17,653 bases of DNA, taken from assembly GCA_946479015.1 (NCBI GenBank), contig CAMLEQ010000025.1, positions 1 to 17,653 of the forward strand. Reading direction: 5' to 3'. The stretch's first letter is position 1. Every line of letters begins with the position of its first letter. Positions 1-7,447 of the stretch are shown here, piece by piece. The stretch comes from an uncultured Gemmatimonadota bacterium (GTDB lineage Bacteria; Gemmatimonadota; Gemmatimonadetes; Gemmatimonadales; Gemmatimonadaceae). Both the position numbers and the translations under genes were made by a program. The notes beneath the pieces are model-generated. The model saw only the letters and a program-made list of their open reading frames with translations, searched no databases and was not told the DNA's origin.

Positions 1-777
1 GGAATCGCCGCCGCCCCCTGGCATCGCTCCCGTCGCGCGATGGACGCTGGCGTTCGCGAACGGCGCGTCGGTGTGCTCCACCATGAAGATTCCCCCGAGC
101 GCCGACGTGCCGGTGTCGAGCGGCGCGGTGATGGTGTCGGCGAATTCGAGACGGTGGTCGGCGGGGCCGAGCGTCCCGGTCACCGTCTGCGCGCCGTTCG
201 CGAGCGGGCCCGAGCCCACGAAGCGCCAGCCGCCGAGCTGGGTTCCGCCGGCATCGAACAGGCGGACGACCCCCACGATCACGGATCCGTCGGCCGCCGA
301 GCTGTCCACCGCCTCGAGCAGTCCCACCACGCTCGTACCGAGCGAGCCGTCGCTCAGCCGCTCGTACAACACCACGTGGATGCCGTTCGCCGGCGCGTCG
401 GTGCGCGTCGTGTCCGCCACCCACGCCCCGTTCACGCGCACCCACGTCTTGCCGAGGAGCTCCGGAGGGAGCCAGGCGCCGGCTCCGATCACCGTCGCTG
501 CCACGCCGGCGTAGCGGGCCAGGCGCGCGCTCGTGGGCGGCAGCGTGCGTCCACGCTCCGCCGGTCGCTCGGTGGACATGAAGATGGGGGGAGGCGCGCC
601 GGCCCCGAGAAGCCCCTCCACCGCGGGGAGCATCGCGACCTCTGCGACGCGCCCGGCCTGCGCTCTCAGCGTGTCGGCGCTCAGCGCCGGACTCGGGCTG
701 GTGGCGTCGTTCGACCCGCAGCCGCCCAACAGGCTCGCGCTCGCGGCGAGCAGCAGCACGGAGGAACAGTGTCGCAT
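1..777 (-). CDS. Partial lipoprotein of unknown function, paralog of the next gene (C-terminus off the left edge)
   Basis: A reading frame of 259 codons starts at ATG 777-775 and stays open to base 1, so the C-terminus is missing. The start is supported by AGGA six bases upstream. The N-terminus is a lipoprotein signal: MRH, a hydrophobic stretch and a lipobox LLGGC with the lipidated Cys at residue 20, followed by a Ser/Asp-rich linker. The protein should therefore be exported and lipid-anchored. The rest looks like a beta-rich domain. It shares with the gene at 942-2039 the stretch containing TRTDAPANG, then VVLYER, VVG.LE.VDSS and LGGWR, so the two are tandem duplicates. No enzymatic motif is visible and I do not recognise a named family. 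Acidic and small residues dominate and cysteines are absent after the lipobox until close to the window edge. The gene probably has its own promoter, because a strong terminator lies upstream. Confidence 0.85.
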   Translation of the reverse strand, partial: MRHCSSVLLLAASASLLGGCGSNDATSPSPALSADTLRAQAGRVAEVAMLPAVEGLLGAGAPPPIFMSTERPAERGRTLPPTSARLARYAGVAATVIGAGAWLPPELLGKTWVRVNGAWVADTTRTDAPANGIHVVLYERLSDGSLGTSVVGLLEAVDSSAADGSVIVGVVRLFDAGGTQLGGWRFVGSGPLANGAQTVTGTLGPADHRLEFADTITAPLDTGTSALGGIFMVEHTDAPFANASVHRATGAMPGGGGDS

Positions 778-783
778 GGCCTG

Positions 784-787
784 TCCT
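784..787 (-). promoter_or_regulatory. Ribosome binding site of the left lipoprotein gene
   Basis: AGGA on the minus strand lies six bases before the ATG at 777. This supports that start, which also gives a well-formed lipoprotein signal. Confidence 0.6.
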
Positions 788-817
788 GGAATGAAGGGAA
801 GGGGATCGGCGCGAATC

Positions 818-839
818 GGCCGCGCCTCGTCGCGCGGCC
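818..839 (-). other. Leader hairpin upstream of the left lipoprotein gene
   Basis: GGCCGCGC and GCGCGGCC form a perfect 8-bp stem around a 6-base loop. It sits about 40 bases before the start codon, in the expected 5' untranslated region. No T-run follows, so it does not look like a terminator. It may be chance in such GC-rich DNA, or a leader structure affecting translation or mRNA stability. Confidence 0.3.
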
Positions 840-888
840 CGCCTCCACGATGAGAGCGGGGGCCTGACTACGCAAGCGGGGAAAGCGA

Positions 889-916
889 GAGGCCCACCCC
901 TGGAGGGGTGGGCCTC
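889..916 (-). terminator. Hairpin terminator after the 942-2039 lipoprotein gene
   Basis: A perfect 12-bp stem (GAGGCCCACCCC with its complement) closes on a 4-base loop, 26 bases past the stop codon of the upstream gene. On the minus strand it is followed by TCGCTTTCC, a weak T-tract. It most likely ends transcription of the first lipoprotein gene. The arms are also symmetric for the plus strand, but no gene arrives from that side. Confidence 0.7.
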
Positions 917-941
917 GTGCCACAGCGGAGCCGCGAAGGCG

Positions 942-2039
942 TCAGACCGGAGGGCGGAGCTCCATGAGCAGGCCGGTCGCCGTCGCCTGCACGCCCAGTC
1001 CCGCGGGGAGCAGCTGCATGAGGTGCATGACCTCGCCCACGAGGTCATGGAGCCTCGTGGGGGCCGCGCTCCCGTTCGGCGCGACGACGCTATCGGCGCC
1101 GGGGGGGATGAGCCCCACCAGGGTGCCATCCACGTACACGTGGGTGCTGTCGCTCGTCGGATCGTCCGGTGTGATCGTTTCCTCGAGCCGCAACTCGTGC
1201 AGGTGCGACGTCAGCCGGAGGCTCACGCTGACGGGGAGACCGCCGGACAGCGCGAAGTTGTCGATGCGGAAGTGCACGGCGATTCCCGCGAACGGCACCG
1301 CCGTGTTGAGCGAGAAGCTCGGGACGGGACTCGAGCTGCCGGCGACCGAGTCCGCGCGCAACGTGTCGGCGAAGACGATCTGGCGCGAGCCCTCGCCGAG
1401 CGCGCCATCCACGGTGGCGGTCCCCACGTTGGAGCCGGAGCCGGTCACGGTATCGTGATACCGCCAGCCACCGAGCGAGGCGCCGTTCGCGTCGAACACC
1501 CGGGCGATGCCGATCACGCCGCTCTCGGCGTTGGAGCTGTCGACCATCTCCAGCATCCCGACGACGGTGCCGCCGAACGAGCCGTCGTTCATCCGCTCGT
1601 ACAGCACCACGCGCACGCCGTTCGCCGGCGCGTCGGTGCGGGTGGAATCCCACACGTAACCGCTGTCGGTGCGAACGAACGTCTTGCCGAGGAGCGTCGA
1701 GTCGATCCACGCGCCGCTCCCGATCGCGGTCGCGAGCACGCCACCCACCGCGGCCGTTGGCACGCGCTGGGCGTGGGCCGCGAGCAGGTTACCGGCGCGA
1801 GAGAGCAGCACCTCCGGCGTCCGCTTCGTGCGCAGGAAGATCGGGAAGCCCGCCCCGGGGCCGCCGATGAGGCTCGCGAGCGCCGGAACGTCCATCACCT
1901 GCTGGAGCTGCCCCTCATCCGCCTGGATGGCTGCGGCGTCGAGCGGCTGGGGAGGGCGGAGCAGGGAATCGGTGCCGCAGGCGCCCAGCAGGAGCGTGGC
2001 GGCGGCGAGAAATAGGACCTTCGGGGTCCGTCGGTGCAT
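942..2039 (-). CDS. Lipoprotein of unknown function, 365 aa, paralog of the left-edge gene
   Basis: The frame runs from ATG 2039-2037 to a stop at 942. MHRRTPK is followed by a hydrophobic segment and the lipobox LLGAC, with Cys 21 as the lipidation site; this is a clear exported lipoprotein. The mature part reads as beta-rich, with many Val, Thr, Asp and Gly residues. It shares the block around TRTDAPANG, VVLYERM, the VVGMLEMVDSS stretch and LGGWRYHD with the partial gene to its left. A C-terminal portion (from about residue 290) contains STHVYVDGTLVGLI and ends in LLMELRPPV. There are no catalytic motifs and no further cysteines. It follows the permease genes on the same strand but after 242 bases of repeat-containing DNA, so co-transcription with them is uncertain. 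It could be an accessory factor or surface protein; function is unknown. Confidence 0.9.
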   Translation of the reverse strand: MHRRTPKVLFLAAATLLLGACGTDSLLRPPQPLDAAAIQADEGQLQQVMDVPALASLIGGPGAGFPIFLRTKRTPEVLLSRAGNLLAAHAQRVPTAAVGGVLATAIGSGAWIDSTLLGKTFVRTDSGYVWDSTRTDAPANGVRVVLYERMNDGSFGGTVVGMLEMVDSSNAESGVIGIARVFDANGASLGGWRYHDTVTGSGSNVGTATVDGALGEGSRQIVFADTLRADSVAGSSSPVPSFSLNTAVPFAGIAVHFRIDNFALSGGLPVSVSLRLTSHLHELRLEETITPDDPTSDSTHVYVDGTLVGLIPPGADSVVAPNGSAAPTRLHDLVGEVMHLMQLLPAGLGVQATATGLLMELRPPV

Positions 2040-2281
2040 GCGTGACCGTCCGCGATGGTGAGAGGGAGGAGCGGCGCCGCGCCTCGCGCGACCGCTCGTC
2101 AGGCGCCTCGCGGCGCGCGGCGGGGGCGTACCTCTTCCCCACGCTCATTGACGATCACCCATCTCTCCTGTCACCCTCGACTCCCACCGCCTGCCTGACG
2201 CGGCACGCCGTCCGAATTTTTCGCTCCCCGCTTCCCGCTCCCCGCTTCCCGCTCCCCGCTTCCCGCTCCCCGCTTCCCCCG
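2040..2281. other. Intergenic gap between the permease locus and the lipoprotein genes
   Basis: The 242 bases hold the 14-base tandem repeats at 2222-2277 and a long-loop inverted repeat (GCGCCGCG at 2074-2081 with its complement at 2109-2116). A short A/T stretch lies around 2216-2222. The promoter for the first lipoprotein gene should be here, but I see no convincing -35/-10 pair. No clear intrinsic terminator ends the permease locus. A 77-codon minus frame starting at 2148 overlaps the lipoprotein start out of frame and lacks support as a gene. Confidence 0.6.
2222..2277. repeat. Four perfect tandem copies of a 14-base unit
   Basis: The unit CGCTCCCCGCTTCC occurs four times head to tail without a mismatch. 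On the minus strand it reads as alternating heptamers GGGAAGC and GGGGAGC. It begins 4 bases after the stop codon of the last permease gene. It is a simple-sequence array with slippage potential. No protein or RNA function is apparent. Confidence 0.95.
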
Positions 2282-3550
2282 TCACTCGTACCGCAACGCA
2301 TCCACCGGATTCAGCCGCGCCGCGCGGATGGCCGGGAGCGTGCCGAACACGAGCCCCGTGAGCGCGGCCGCCAGCAGCGCGGCCACGATCGCCTGCGGGG
2401 GGATGCTCGCCGGGATCGGCGTGGTGCTCTTGATCACCACCGCGGCTCCGCCGCCGACCACCAGCCCCGTCACCGCACCCACGCAGGTGAGCGTGGCGGC
2501 CTCCACCAGGAACTGCCAGAGGATGGTGCCGCGCGTAGCGCCGAGTGCCTTGCGCACGCCGATCTCCCGCGTGCGCTCGGTCACGCTGATCATCATGATC
2601 GCGATCACCCCCACCCCGCCCACGAGCAGCCCCACCGCCGCGAGCGAGACCATCACCGCGCCGATCACGCCGAAGAAGCCGTTGTACACCTCCAGCAGCT
2701 TGTCCGACGTCACCACCGCGAAGTTGTCGTCCGCCCCCGGCCGGAGACGGCGCATGCCGCGCAGCACGGCGGTCACGGCGTCCATCGCGTCCGCCTGCGC
2801 CACGTCGTCGCGGGGCTTCACCGTGAAGTCGAGCCAGCGCATGGAGATCTTCAGGTAGCGGCGCGCCGTCTCGATCGGCACGATCGCCTTCGGCGCGTTC
2901 CCGCTGGCGGCGTCGCCGGGCTTCCCGAGGAAGCTCGCGGTGTAGTGGTAGACGCCGATCACGCGGAAGGGGGTGCCGTTCACCTCGATGTCCTTCCCCA
3001 TCGGGTCCGACTCGCCGAAGAGCTGCGCGGCCATGTGGTCGTTGATGATCACCACGCGCGCGGCGTTGGCGTTCTCCGCCCAGGTGAAGCTCCTCCCGGG
3101 ATAGATGTCGCCGCCGTCCACGTCGATCCAGCTCGGCGTGTAGCAGTCCACCCCCGCCTCGGCGAGCGCGCGGTCCCGGTACTTGAAGCTCGCGAACCAC
3201 CCGCGGTGCACGGTCACGCCGCGAATCATCGGCAGCCGGCCGATCGCCGCCGCCTCGGCGAGCGTGAGCGGCGGGTTCCGTCGCCACGGACAGCTCTCGT
3301 CGGAGCCATCGCAGACGTCGAACGCGATCGGCCACCGGTACACGTAGAAGCTCGTGGGCCCGGCGGCGGCGAAGTCGCGCGCCACGCTCGCGTTGATCCC
3401 GTGCACCGCGGCGGACATGATCACCACCACGAACACCCCCACCGCCACGCCGAGGATGGTGAGCGTGGCGCGCACCTTGTTGGCGCGGATCGAGTCCACC
3501 GCGATCGCCACCCCCTGCAGCGAGCCGTAGAGTCGCGTCCAGAGCCGCAT
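2282..3550 (-). CDS. ABC transporter permease, MacB/FtsX type (B-type, second pair)
   Basis: This 422-residue inner-membrane permease is the last of four. TM1 is at about residues 31-47 (TLTILGVAVGVFVVVIM). A periplasmic MacB-PCD-like domain of about 220 residues follows, then three TM helices at the C-terminus. The cytoplasmic coupling motif TERTREIGVRKALGATRG precedes TM3. The protein ends in AARLNPVDALRYE, typical of the family. There is no ATPase domain, so it must use a separate ATP-binding subunit, presumably the one at 7672-8469. Its start lies 3 bases after the stop of the preceding A-type gene, with AGGAG six bases upstream, so the two are translated together. It is a paralog of 4957-6201 and shares a Cys pair (C80, C87) near SCPWRRNPP. 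Its natural partner is probably the adjacent A-type protein, as a heterodimer; this is inferred from the paired layout. Confidence 0.93.
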   Translation of the reverse strand: MRLWTRLYGSLQGVAIAVDSIRANKVRATLTILGVAVGVFVVVIMSAAVHGINASVARDFAAAGPTSFYVYRWPIAFDVCDGSDESCPWRRNPPLTLAEAAAIGRLPMIRGVTVHRGWFASFKYRDRALAEAGVDCYTPSWIDVDGGDIYPGRSFTWAENANAARVVIINDHMAAQLFGESDPMGKDIEVNGTPFRVIGVYHYTASFLGKPGDAASGNAPKAIVPIETARRYLKISMRWLDFTVKPRDDVAQADAMDAVTAVLRGMRRLRPGADDNFAVVTSDKLLEVYNGFFGVIGAVMVSLAAVGLLVGGVGVIAIMMISVTERTREIGVRKALGATRGTILWQFLVEAATLTCVGAVTGLVVGGGAAVVIKSTTPIPASIPPQAIVAALLAAALTGLVFGTLPAIRAARLNPVDALRYE

Positions 3551-3553
3551 GCG

Positions 3554-4798
3554 CTACTCCTGCCGCAGCGCGGCGATGGGATCGAGTCGCGACGCGCGGC
3601 TCGCGGGATAGATGCCGGCCGCGATCCCCACGCCGGCGCCGAGCAGCACCGCCGCGCCGATCGACCACGGCGCCACGCGCGCCGCCGGCAGCGGGGAGAC
3701 GCGGGCGACGAGCTGCGACAACGCGACGCCGAGCACGATCCCGACCGCCGCGCCGATGGTGGAGAGGGTGGTGGCCTCCACGAGGAACTGCGCCATGATG
3801 TCGCGCCGGCGCGCGCCGAGCGCCTTCCGGATCCCGATCTCGAACGTCCGCTCCGCCACCGCCACGAGCATGATGTTCATGATCACCATGGCGCCCACCA
3901 CCAGGCTGATGAGCGGGAGCACCGTCCCCGCGATCACCAGGATGCGCTTGATCTTCCGCCAGAAGGTGAGCGCCGACTCGGAGGTCTCGAGGGTGAAGTC
4001 GTCCAGCTGCATCGGTCGCAGGTGCCGGCGGCCGCGCATCACCTGGCGCACCTGCTCCATCGCGTCGGTCATGTCCTCTCCCGTGGCGGACTGCACGGCG
4101 ATGGCATCGATCACCCCCGGCGGAGCGAGCAGCCGCTGGAGCGGTGCCGTGCGCGGCGCCACGAGGAAGCGATCCTGCGACAGGCCGAACAGCGTCCCCT
4201 GCCGCGCGATCACGCCGATCACGCGATACGGGATGGCGGCCACGCGCAGCTCGCGGCCGATCGGATCGACACCGGGGAAGTAGCGCCGGCGCACCTCGTC
4301 GCCGATCACCACCACGCGCGCGCCGGCGGCGATCTCCTCCGGCGCGAACACGCGCCCTGCCGCCAGGTCGAGGCGCTTGATGCGGAAGTAGTCGCCGTCC
4401 ACCGCGATCCCGGTCACCTGGTGCGCGCGCCCGAAGCGCGACTCGGCCACCACGTTGTCCTCGCTCTCCACGGACCAGTGCGTGCCCGGGGGAAGGGAAG
4501 CGACCACCGGCTCGATGTCGGTCGTGCGGAGCCGCGGGCGCCGCTGCCACTCCCGCCAGGTGGCCTCGGTGACGTTCCCCGCCGCGAGGCTCGGACGCCG
4601 GCGCAGCTCGAAGGTGTCGATCCCCATGAGCTTGCCGATGAAGTCGTGCTCCATGTAGCGGCTCATCCCCTCGACGATCGACACCACGGCGATGAGGAAC
4701 ATCGTCCCGATCGTCACGCCCAGCAGCATGAAGAAGCTCTTCAGCTTCTGCACCCGGAGCTGGGCGAGAGCGAGGCGGATCGCGTCGGCTAGGGGCAT
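3554..4798 (-). CDS. ABC transporter permease, MacB/FtsX type (A-type, second pair)
   Basis: This is a 414-residue permease. The frame is open further upstream, into the B gene at 4957 and beyond, but the ATG at 4798 begins MPLADAIRLALAQLRVQK. That matches the start and length of the paralog at 6203-7447. TM1 lies at about residues 20-42 (FFMLLGVTIGTMFLIAVV). A periplasmic domain with TGIAVDGDYFRI and GDEVRRRYFPGVDPIGREL follows, then TM2-TM4. The coupling motif reads AERTFEIGIRKALGARRRD, with Phe where the other three permeases have Arg. There is no ATPase domain. No Shine-Dalgarno sequence is visible; the preceding 158-base spacer is C/G-rich with a 16-bp palindrome, so expression may depend on readthrough or an internal promoter. 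The role is as one half of an efflux or lipid-extrusion permease driven by the shared ATPase. Confidence 0.92.
   Translation of the reverse strand: MPLADAIRLALAQLRVQKLKSFFMLLGVTIGTMFLIAVVSIVEGMSRYMEHDFIGKLMGIDTFELRRRPSLAAGNVTEATWREWQRRPRLRTTDIEPVVASLPPGTHWSVESEDNVVAESRFGRAHQVTGIAVDGDYFRIKRLDLAAGRVFAPEEIAAGARVVVIGDEVRRRYFPGVDPIGRELRVAAIPYRVIGVIARQGTLFGLSQDRFLVAPRTAPLQRLLAPPGVIDAIAVQSATGEDMTDAMEQVRQVMRGRRHLRPMQLDDFTLETSESALTFWRKIKRILVIAGTVLPLISLVVGAMVIMNIMLVAVAERTFEIGIRKALGARRRDIMAQFLVEATTLSTIGAAVGIVLGVALSQLVARVSPLPAARVAPWSIGAAVLLGAGVGIAAGIYPASRASRLDPIAALRQE
3557..3561 (-). promoter_or_regulatory. Ribosome binding site of the last permease gene
   Basis: AGGAG on the minus strand overlaps the end of the A-type gene and lies six bases before the ATG at 3550. 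It fixes the B-type start and implies translation right after termination of the upstream gene. Confidence 0.65.
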
Positions 4799-4956
4799 GG
4801 GGCTAGGGGCCAGAGCCCGGGGGGGCCCGGGCCCCCGGGGCCAGGGGTCAGGACCGTCGACGACAGTTATCGACCGGGACAGGATCTCGGGGTGTGCAGT
4901 CCCCGTTCCCGAGTTCCTCTGAATACCCCCGATCCTCGGCCCCCGGCCCCCAGCCC
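4799..4956. other. 158-base C/G-rich spacer between the two permease pairs
   Basis: The spacer breaks the otherwise tight run of permease genes. It holds a perfect 16-bp palindrome of G and C at 4821-4836. Its part next to the upstream gene (about 4889-4956) resembles the spacer segment at 7603-7671, with the shared words GGGGTGTGC, GTCCCCG, CTGAAT and GGCCCCCAGCC. It is therefore a duplicated spacer. No open frame or clear promoter was seen. Confidence 0.75.
4821..4836. repeat. Perfect 16-bp G/C palindrome
   Basis: GGGGGCCCGGGCCCCC is its own reverse complement. It lies about 25 bases upstream of the A-type start codon at 4798. In mRNA it could form a very stable short hairpin near the translation start, or it may simply be low-complexity sequence. 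Confidence 0.9.
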
Positions 4957-6201
4957 CTACTCGTAGCGGAGCGCCTCCACCGGATCCAGCCGCGCCGCGC
5001 GGGCGGCGGGGAGGAGACCGAAGAGGATCCCCGTGAGCGCGCTCACGATGAGGGCCAACACGATCGCCGCCGCCGGGATCGTCGCGTCGATCGACGTCAA
5101 CTTGCGGATCAGCGCCGTGAGGCCGCCCCCGGCGATCAGGCCGGCCACGGCGCCGATCATCGTGAGCGTGGCGGCCTCCACCAGGAACTGCCAGAGGATG
5201 GTGCCGCGCGTGGCGCCGAGTGCCTTGCGCACGCCGATCTCCCGCGTGCGCTCGGTCACGCTGATCATCATGATCGCCACCACGCCGATGCCGCCCACCA
5301 TCAGGCCGATCGCCGACAGCACGAGCATCACGAGCTCGAACACCCCGATCACCTTGTTGTAGAGCTCCATCACCTTCTCCTGCGTGCTCACGAAGAAGGT
5401 GTTCTCCTGCGACGGCTTCAACTGCCGCCGGATGCGCAGCGCGGCGATGGTCTCGTCGATGGCGACATCCTGCGCCACGCCGTCGCGCGGCTTCACCGTG
5501 ATGTCCATCCATCGCACCCCAGCGTTCAGCTTCCGCCGCGCCGTCTCGAACGGGAGCACCGCCTTCGGCTTGTTCGCGTTGTCGAAGAAGTTCCCGAGCG
5601 GGTGCTGCACGCCGATCACGAGGAAGGGCTTCCCGTTGATGGCGACCTCTTTCCCCACGGCGCTGCCACCGGGAAAGAGCTTCTCCTTCATCGCCTCGTT
5701 GATGATCACCACCTGTGCCGCGTCGGAGTTCTCACCCTCCGTGAAGCTCCGGCCGGGATCGATGGTGCCGCCATCCACGTCCGTCCACTCCGGGGTGTAC
5801 GCGTCGTACGACGCGCCGGGGAGCTCCCGGTCCTTGTACTTGAACGAGGCCGAGGAGCCCAGGTGCGCCACGACGGAGCGGATGGACGGCTGCCGCGCGA
5901 TGCGGTGCACGTCCTCGATCGTGAGCGGCGGGTTGCGCCGCCACGGGCAGCTGTCCGCCGAGCCGTTGCACGAGTTGATCGCGATCGGCCACTTGGTCAC
6001 GAAGAAGGTGGTGGGGCCCGCGGCGGCCATGCTCGCCTCGACGCCGGAGTTGATCCCGTGCACCGCCGCCGCCATCGCCGTCACCACGAACACGCCGACG
6101 GCGATGCCGAGGATCGTGAGGCTGGTGCGCGCCTTGTTCGCGCGGATCGCCTCGAAGGCGATGAGGATCCCTTCCCCGAGATTGTGCAGTCGGTTGGCCA
6201 T
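4957..6201 (-). CDS. ABC transporter permease, MacB/FtsX type (B-type, first pair)
   Basis: This is a 414-residue membrane permease. TM1 spans about residues 28-46 (SLTILGIAVGVFVVTAMAA). A large periplasmic domain follows, containing C78 and C85 next to CPWRRNPPLT, then EWTDVDGG and VVIINEAM. The C-terminal three-helix block starts after the Gln/Glu-rich segment near residue 265. The coupling motif is TERTREIGVRKALGATRG and the end is AARLDPVEALRYE. Only one base separates its ATG (6201) from the stop of the A-type gene at 6203, so the two are almost certainly co-translated. It is a clear paralog of 2282-3550: a 116-base block (5162-5277) differs from 2487-2602 at a single base. It acts without its own ATPase domain. 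An A/B heterodimer with 6203-7447 is inferred. Confidence 0.93.
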   Translation of the reverse strand: MANRLHNLGEGILIAFEAIRANKARTSLTILGIAVGVFVVTAMAAAVHGINSGVEASMAAAGPTTFFVTKWPIAINSCNGSADSCPWRRNPPLTIEDVHRIARQPSIRSVVAHLGSSASFKYKDRELPGASYDAYTPEWTDVDGGTIDPGRSFTEGENSDAAQVVIINEAMKEKLFPGGSAVGKEVAINGKPFLVIGVQHPLGNFFDNANKPKAVLPFETARRKLNAGVRWMDITVKPRDGVAQDVAIDETIAALRIRRQLKPSQENTFFVSTQEKVMELYNKVIGVFELVMLVLSAIGLMVGGIGVVAIMMISVTERTREIGVRKALGATRGTILWQFLVEAATLTMIGAVAGLIAGGGLTALIRKLTSIDATIPAAAIVLALIVSALTGILFGLLPAARAARLDPVEALRYE

Positions 6202-6202
6202 G

Positions 6203-7447
6203 TCAGTCGGCTCGGAGGGCGACGATCGGATCGAGTCGCGATGCGCGGCTCGCGGGATAGATGCCGGCCGCGATCCCCACGCCGGCGCCGAGGAGCACCG
6301 ACACGCCGATGGACCACAGCGCGACGCTGGTGGGGAGGGGCGAGACCGCGGCCACGGCCTTGGACAGGCCGATCCCGAGTCCGATCCCCAGCGCGGCGCC
6401 GACGGTGGACAGCGTCGCCGACTCCACGAGGAACTGCGCCATGATGTCGCGCCGGCGCGCGCCGAGCGACTTCCGGATCCCGATCTCCCGCGTCCGCTCG
6501 GCCACCGCCACGAGCATGATGTTCATGATCACGATCGCTCCCACCACGAGACCGATCGCCGGGAGCACCACTCCCGCCTTCACGAGGATGCTCTTGAGCG
6601 ATTGCCATTGCGACAGCGCCGACTCGGAGGTCTCGAGCACGAAGTCGTCCGGCTCCGCCGGGCGCAGCTTGTGCCGGCGGCGCATCACCTCGCGCACGGC
6701 GTCCTCGATGTCTCCCATCGCCTCCGGGGACGGCGCCTTCACGACCACGCCGTACAGGTTGATGCGCGCGCCGGTCAGCTCGCGCATCTTCGAGTGGAAG
6801 GGGCCCAGGATCTGCCGGTCGAGGGACATGCCGAACGCGGATCCCTGCTTCTCCAGCACGCCGATCACGCGGAAGGGGATCCCGCCGAGGCGCAGCTCTT
6901 TCCCAACGGGGTCCACGCCGGGAAACATGTCGTGCACCACGTCGGTCCCGATCACCACCACGGGGGCGCCGAGGCGGTCCTCCTGCTCGTTGAACACGCG
7001 CCCCGACGTGACCACGAGGTTCCTGATCGCGAAGAACTCGGGGGTGACGGCGTGCACGAGCGCCTGCGGGCCGCCGTTGGCGTAGCGCGAGGTGGGGGAG
7101 AGCCAGCGCACGTCATCGATCGCCCAGCGCGCCCCCGCGGGGAGCGCGTCGCGGACGGCGTAGGCATCGGCGACCGTGATCGGCGGGCGGTGCTGCCAGG
7201 AGCGCCACTCCGCCTCCGTCACGTCGCCCATGTTGAAGTCGGGGTGCTGGCGGAGGTTGAACGTGTTCACGCCGAGGAACTTTCCGGCGAACGCGTCCTC
7301 CATGTAGTTCGACATCCCCTGCACGATCGACACGACGGCGATGAGGAACATCACTCCGATGGTGACGCCCAGCAGTGTGAAGAAGCTCTTCAGCTTCTGC
7401 ACCCGGATCTGGGCGAGTGCGAGGCGTATGGCGTCGAATAGGGGCAT
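6203..7447 (-). CDS. ABC transporter permease, MacB/FtsX type (A-type, first pair)
   Basis: This is a 414-residue permease. I chose ATG 7447 (MPLFDAIRLALAQIRVQK) rather than an in-frame ATG nine codons earlier, because the paralog at 3554-4798 starts at exactly this point and has the same length. TM1 is at about residues 20-42. The periplasmic domain carries TPEFFAIRNLVVTSGRVF and GTDVVHDMFPGVDPVGKEL, typical of MacB-like periplasmic core domains. Three C-terminal TM helices follow, with the coupling motif AERTREIGIRKSLGARRRD before TM3. There is no ATPase domain. It is the first permease after the ATPase gene but is separated from it by 224 bases with very long G runs. No Shine-Dalgarno sequence is visible. 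The substrate is unknown; drugs, peptides, siderophores or lipids are all exported by relatives. Confidence 0.92.
   Translation of the reverse strand: MPLFDAIRLALAQIRVQKLKSFFTLLGVTIGVMFLIAVVSIVQGMSNYMEDAFAGKFLGVNTFNLRQHPDFNMGDVTEAEWRSWQHRPPITVADAYAVRDALPAGARWAIDDVRWLSPTSRYANGGPQALVHAVTPEFFAIRNLVVTSGRVFNEQEDRLGAPVVVIGTDVVHDMFPGVDPVGKELRLGGIPFRVIGVLEKQGSAFGMSLDRQILGPFHSKMRELTGARINLYGVVVKAPSPEAMGDIEDAVREVMRRRHKLRPAEPDDFVLETSESALSQWQSLKSILVKAGVVLPAIGLVVGAIVIMNIMLVAVAERTREIGIRKSLGARRRDIMAQFLVESATLSTVGAALGIGLGIGLSKAVAAVSPLPTSVALWSIGVSVLLGAGVGIAAGIYPASRASRLDPIVALRAD

Noticed and set aside
1915..2148. Short 77-codon minus frame before the first lipoprotein gene
   Set aside because: Arg/Ser-rich, overlaps the lipoprotein out of frame and has no ribosome binding site of note.
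2222..2277. CRISPR-like array
   Set aside because: The 14-base units are contiguous with no unique spacers, so this is a simple tandem repeat.
2042..4792. A 916-codon plus-strand frame opposite two permease genes
   Set aside because: His/Arg/Asp-rich low-information translation, fully antisense to well-supported permeases.
4799..5512. N-terminal extension of the second A-type permease into the spacer and the B gene
   Set aside because: The extra residues are a shifted-frame reading of the B permease; the paralog starts at the equivalent MPL position.
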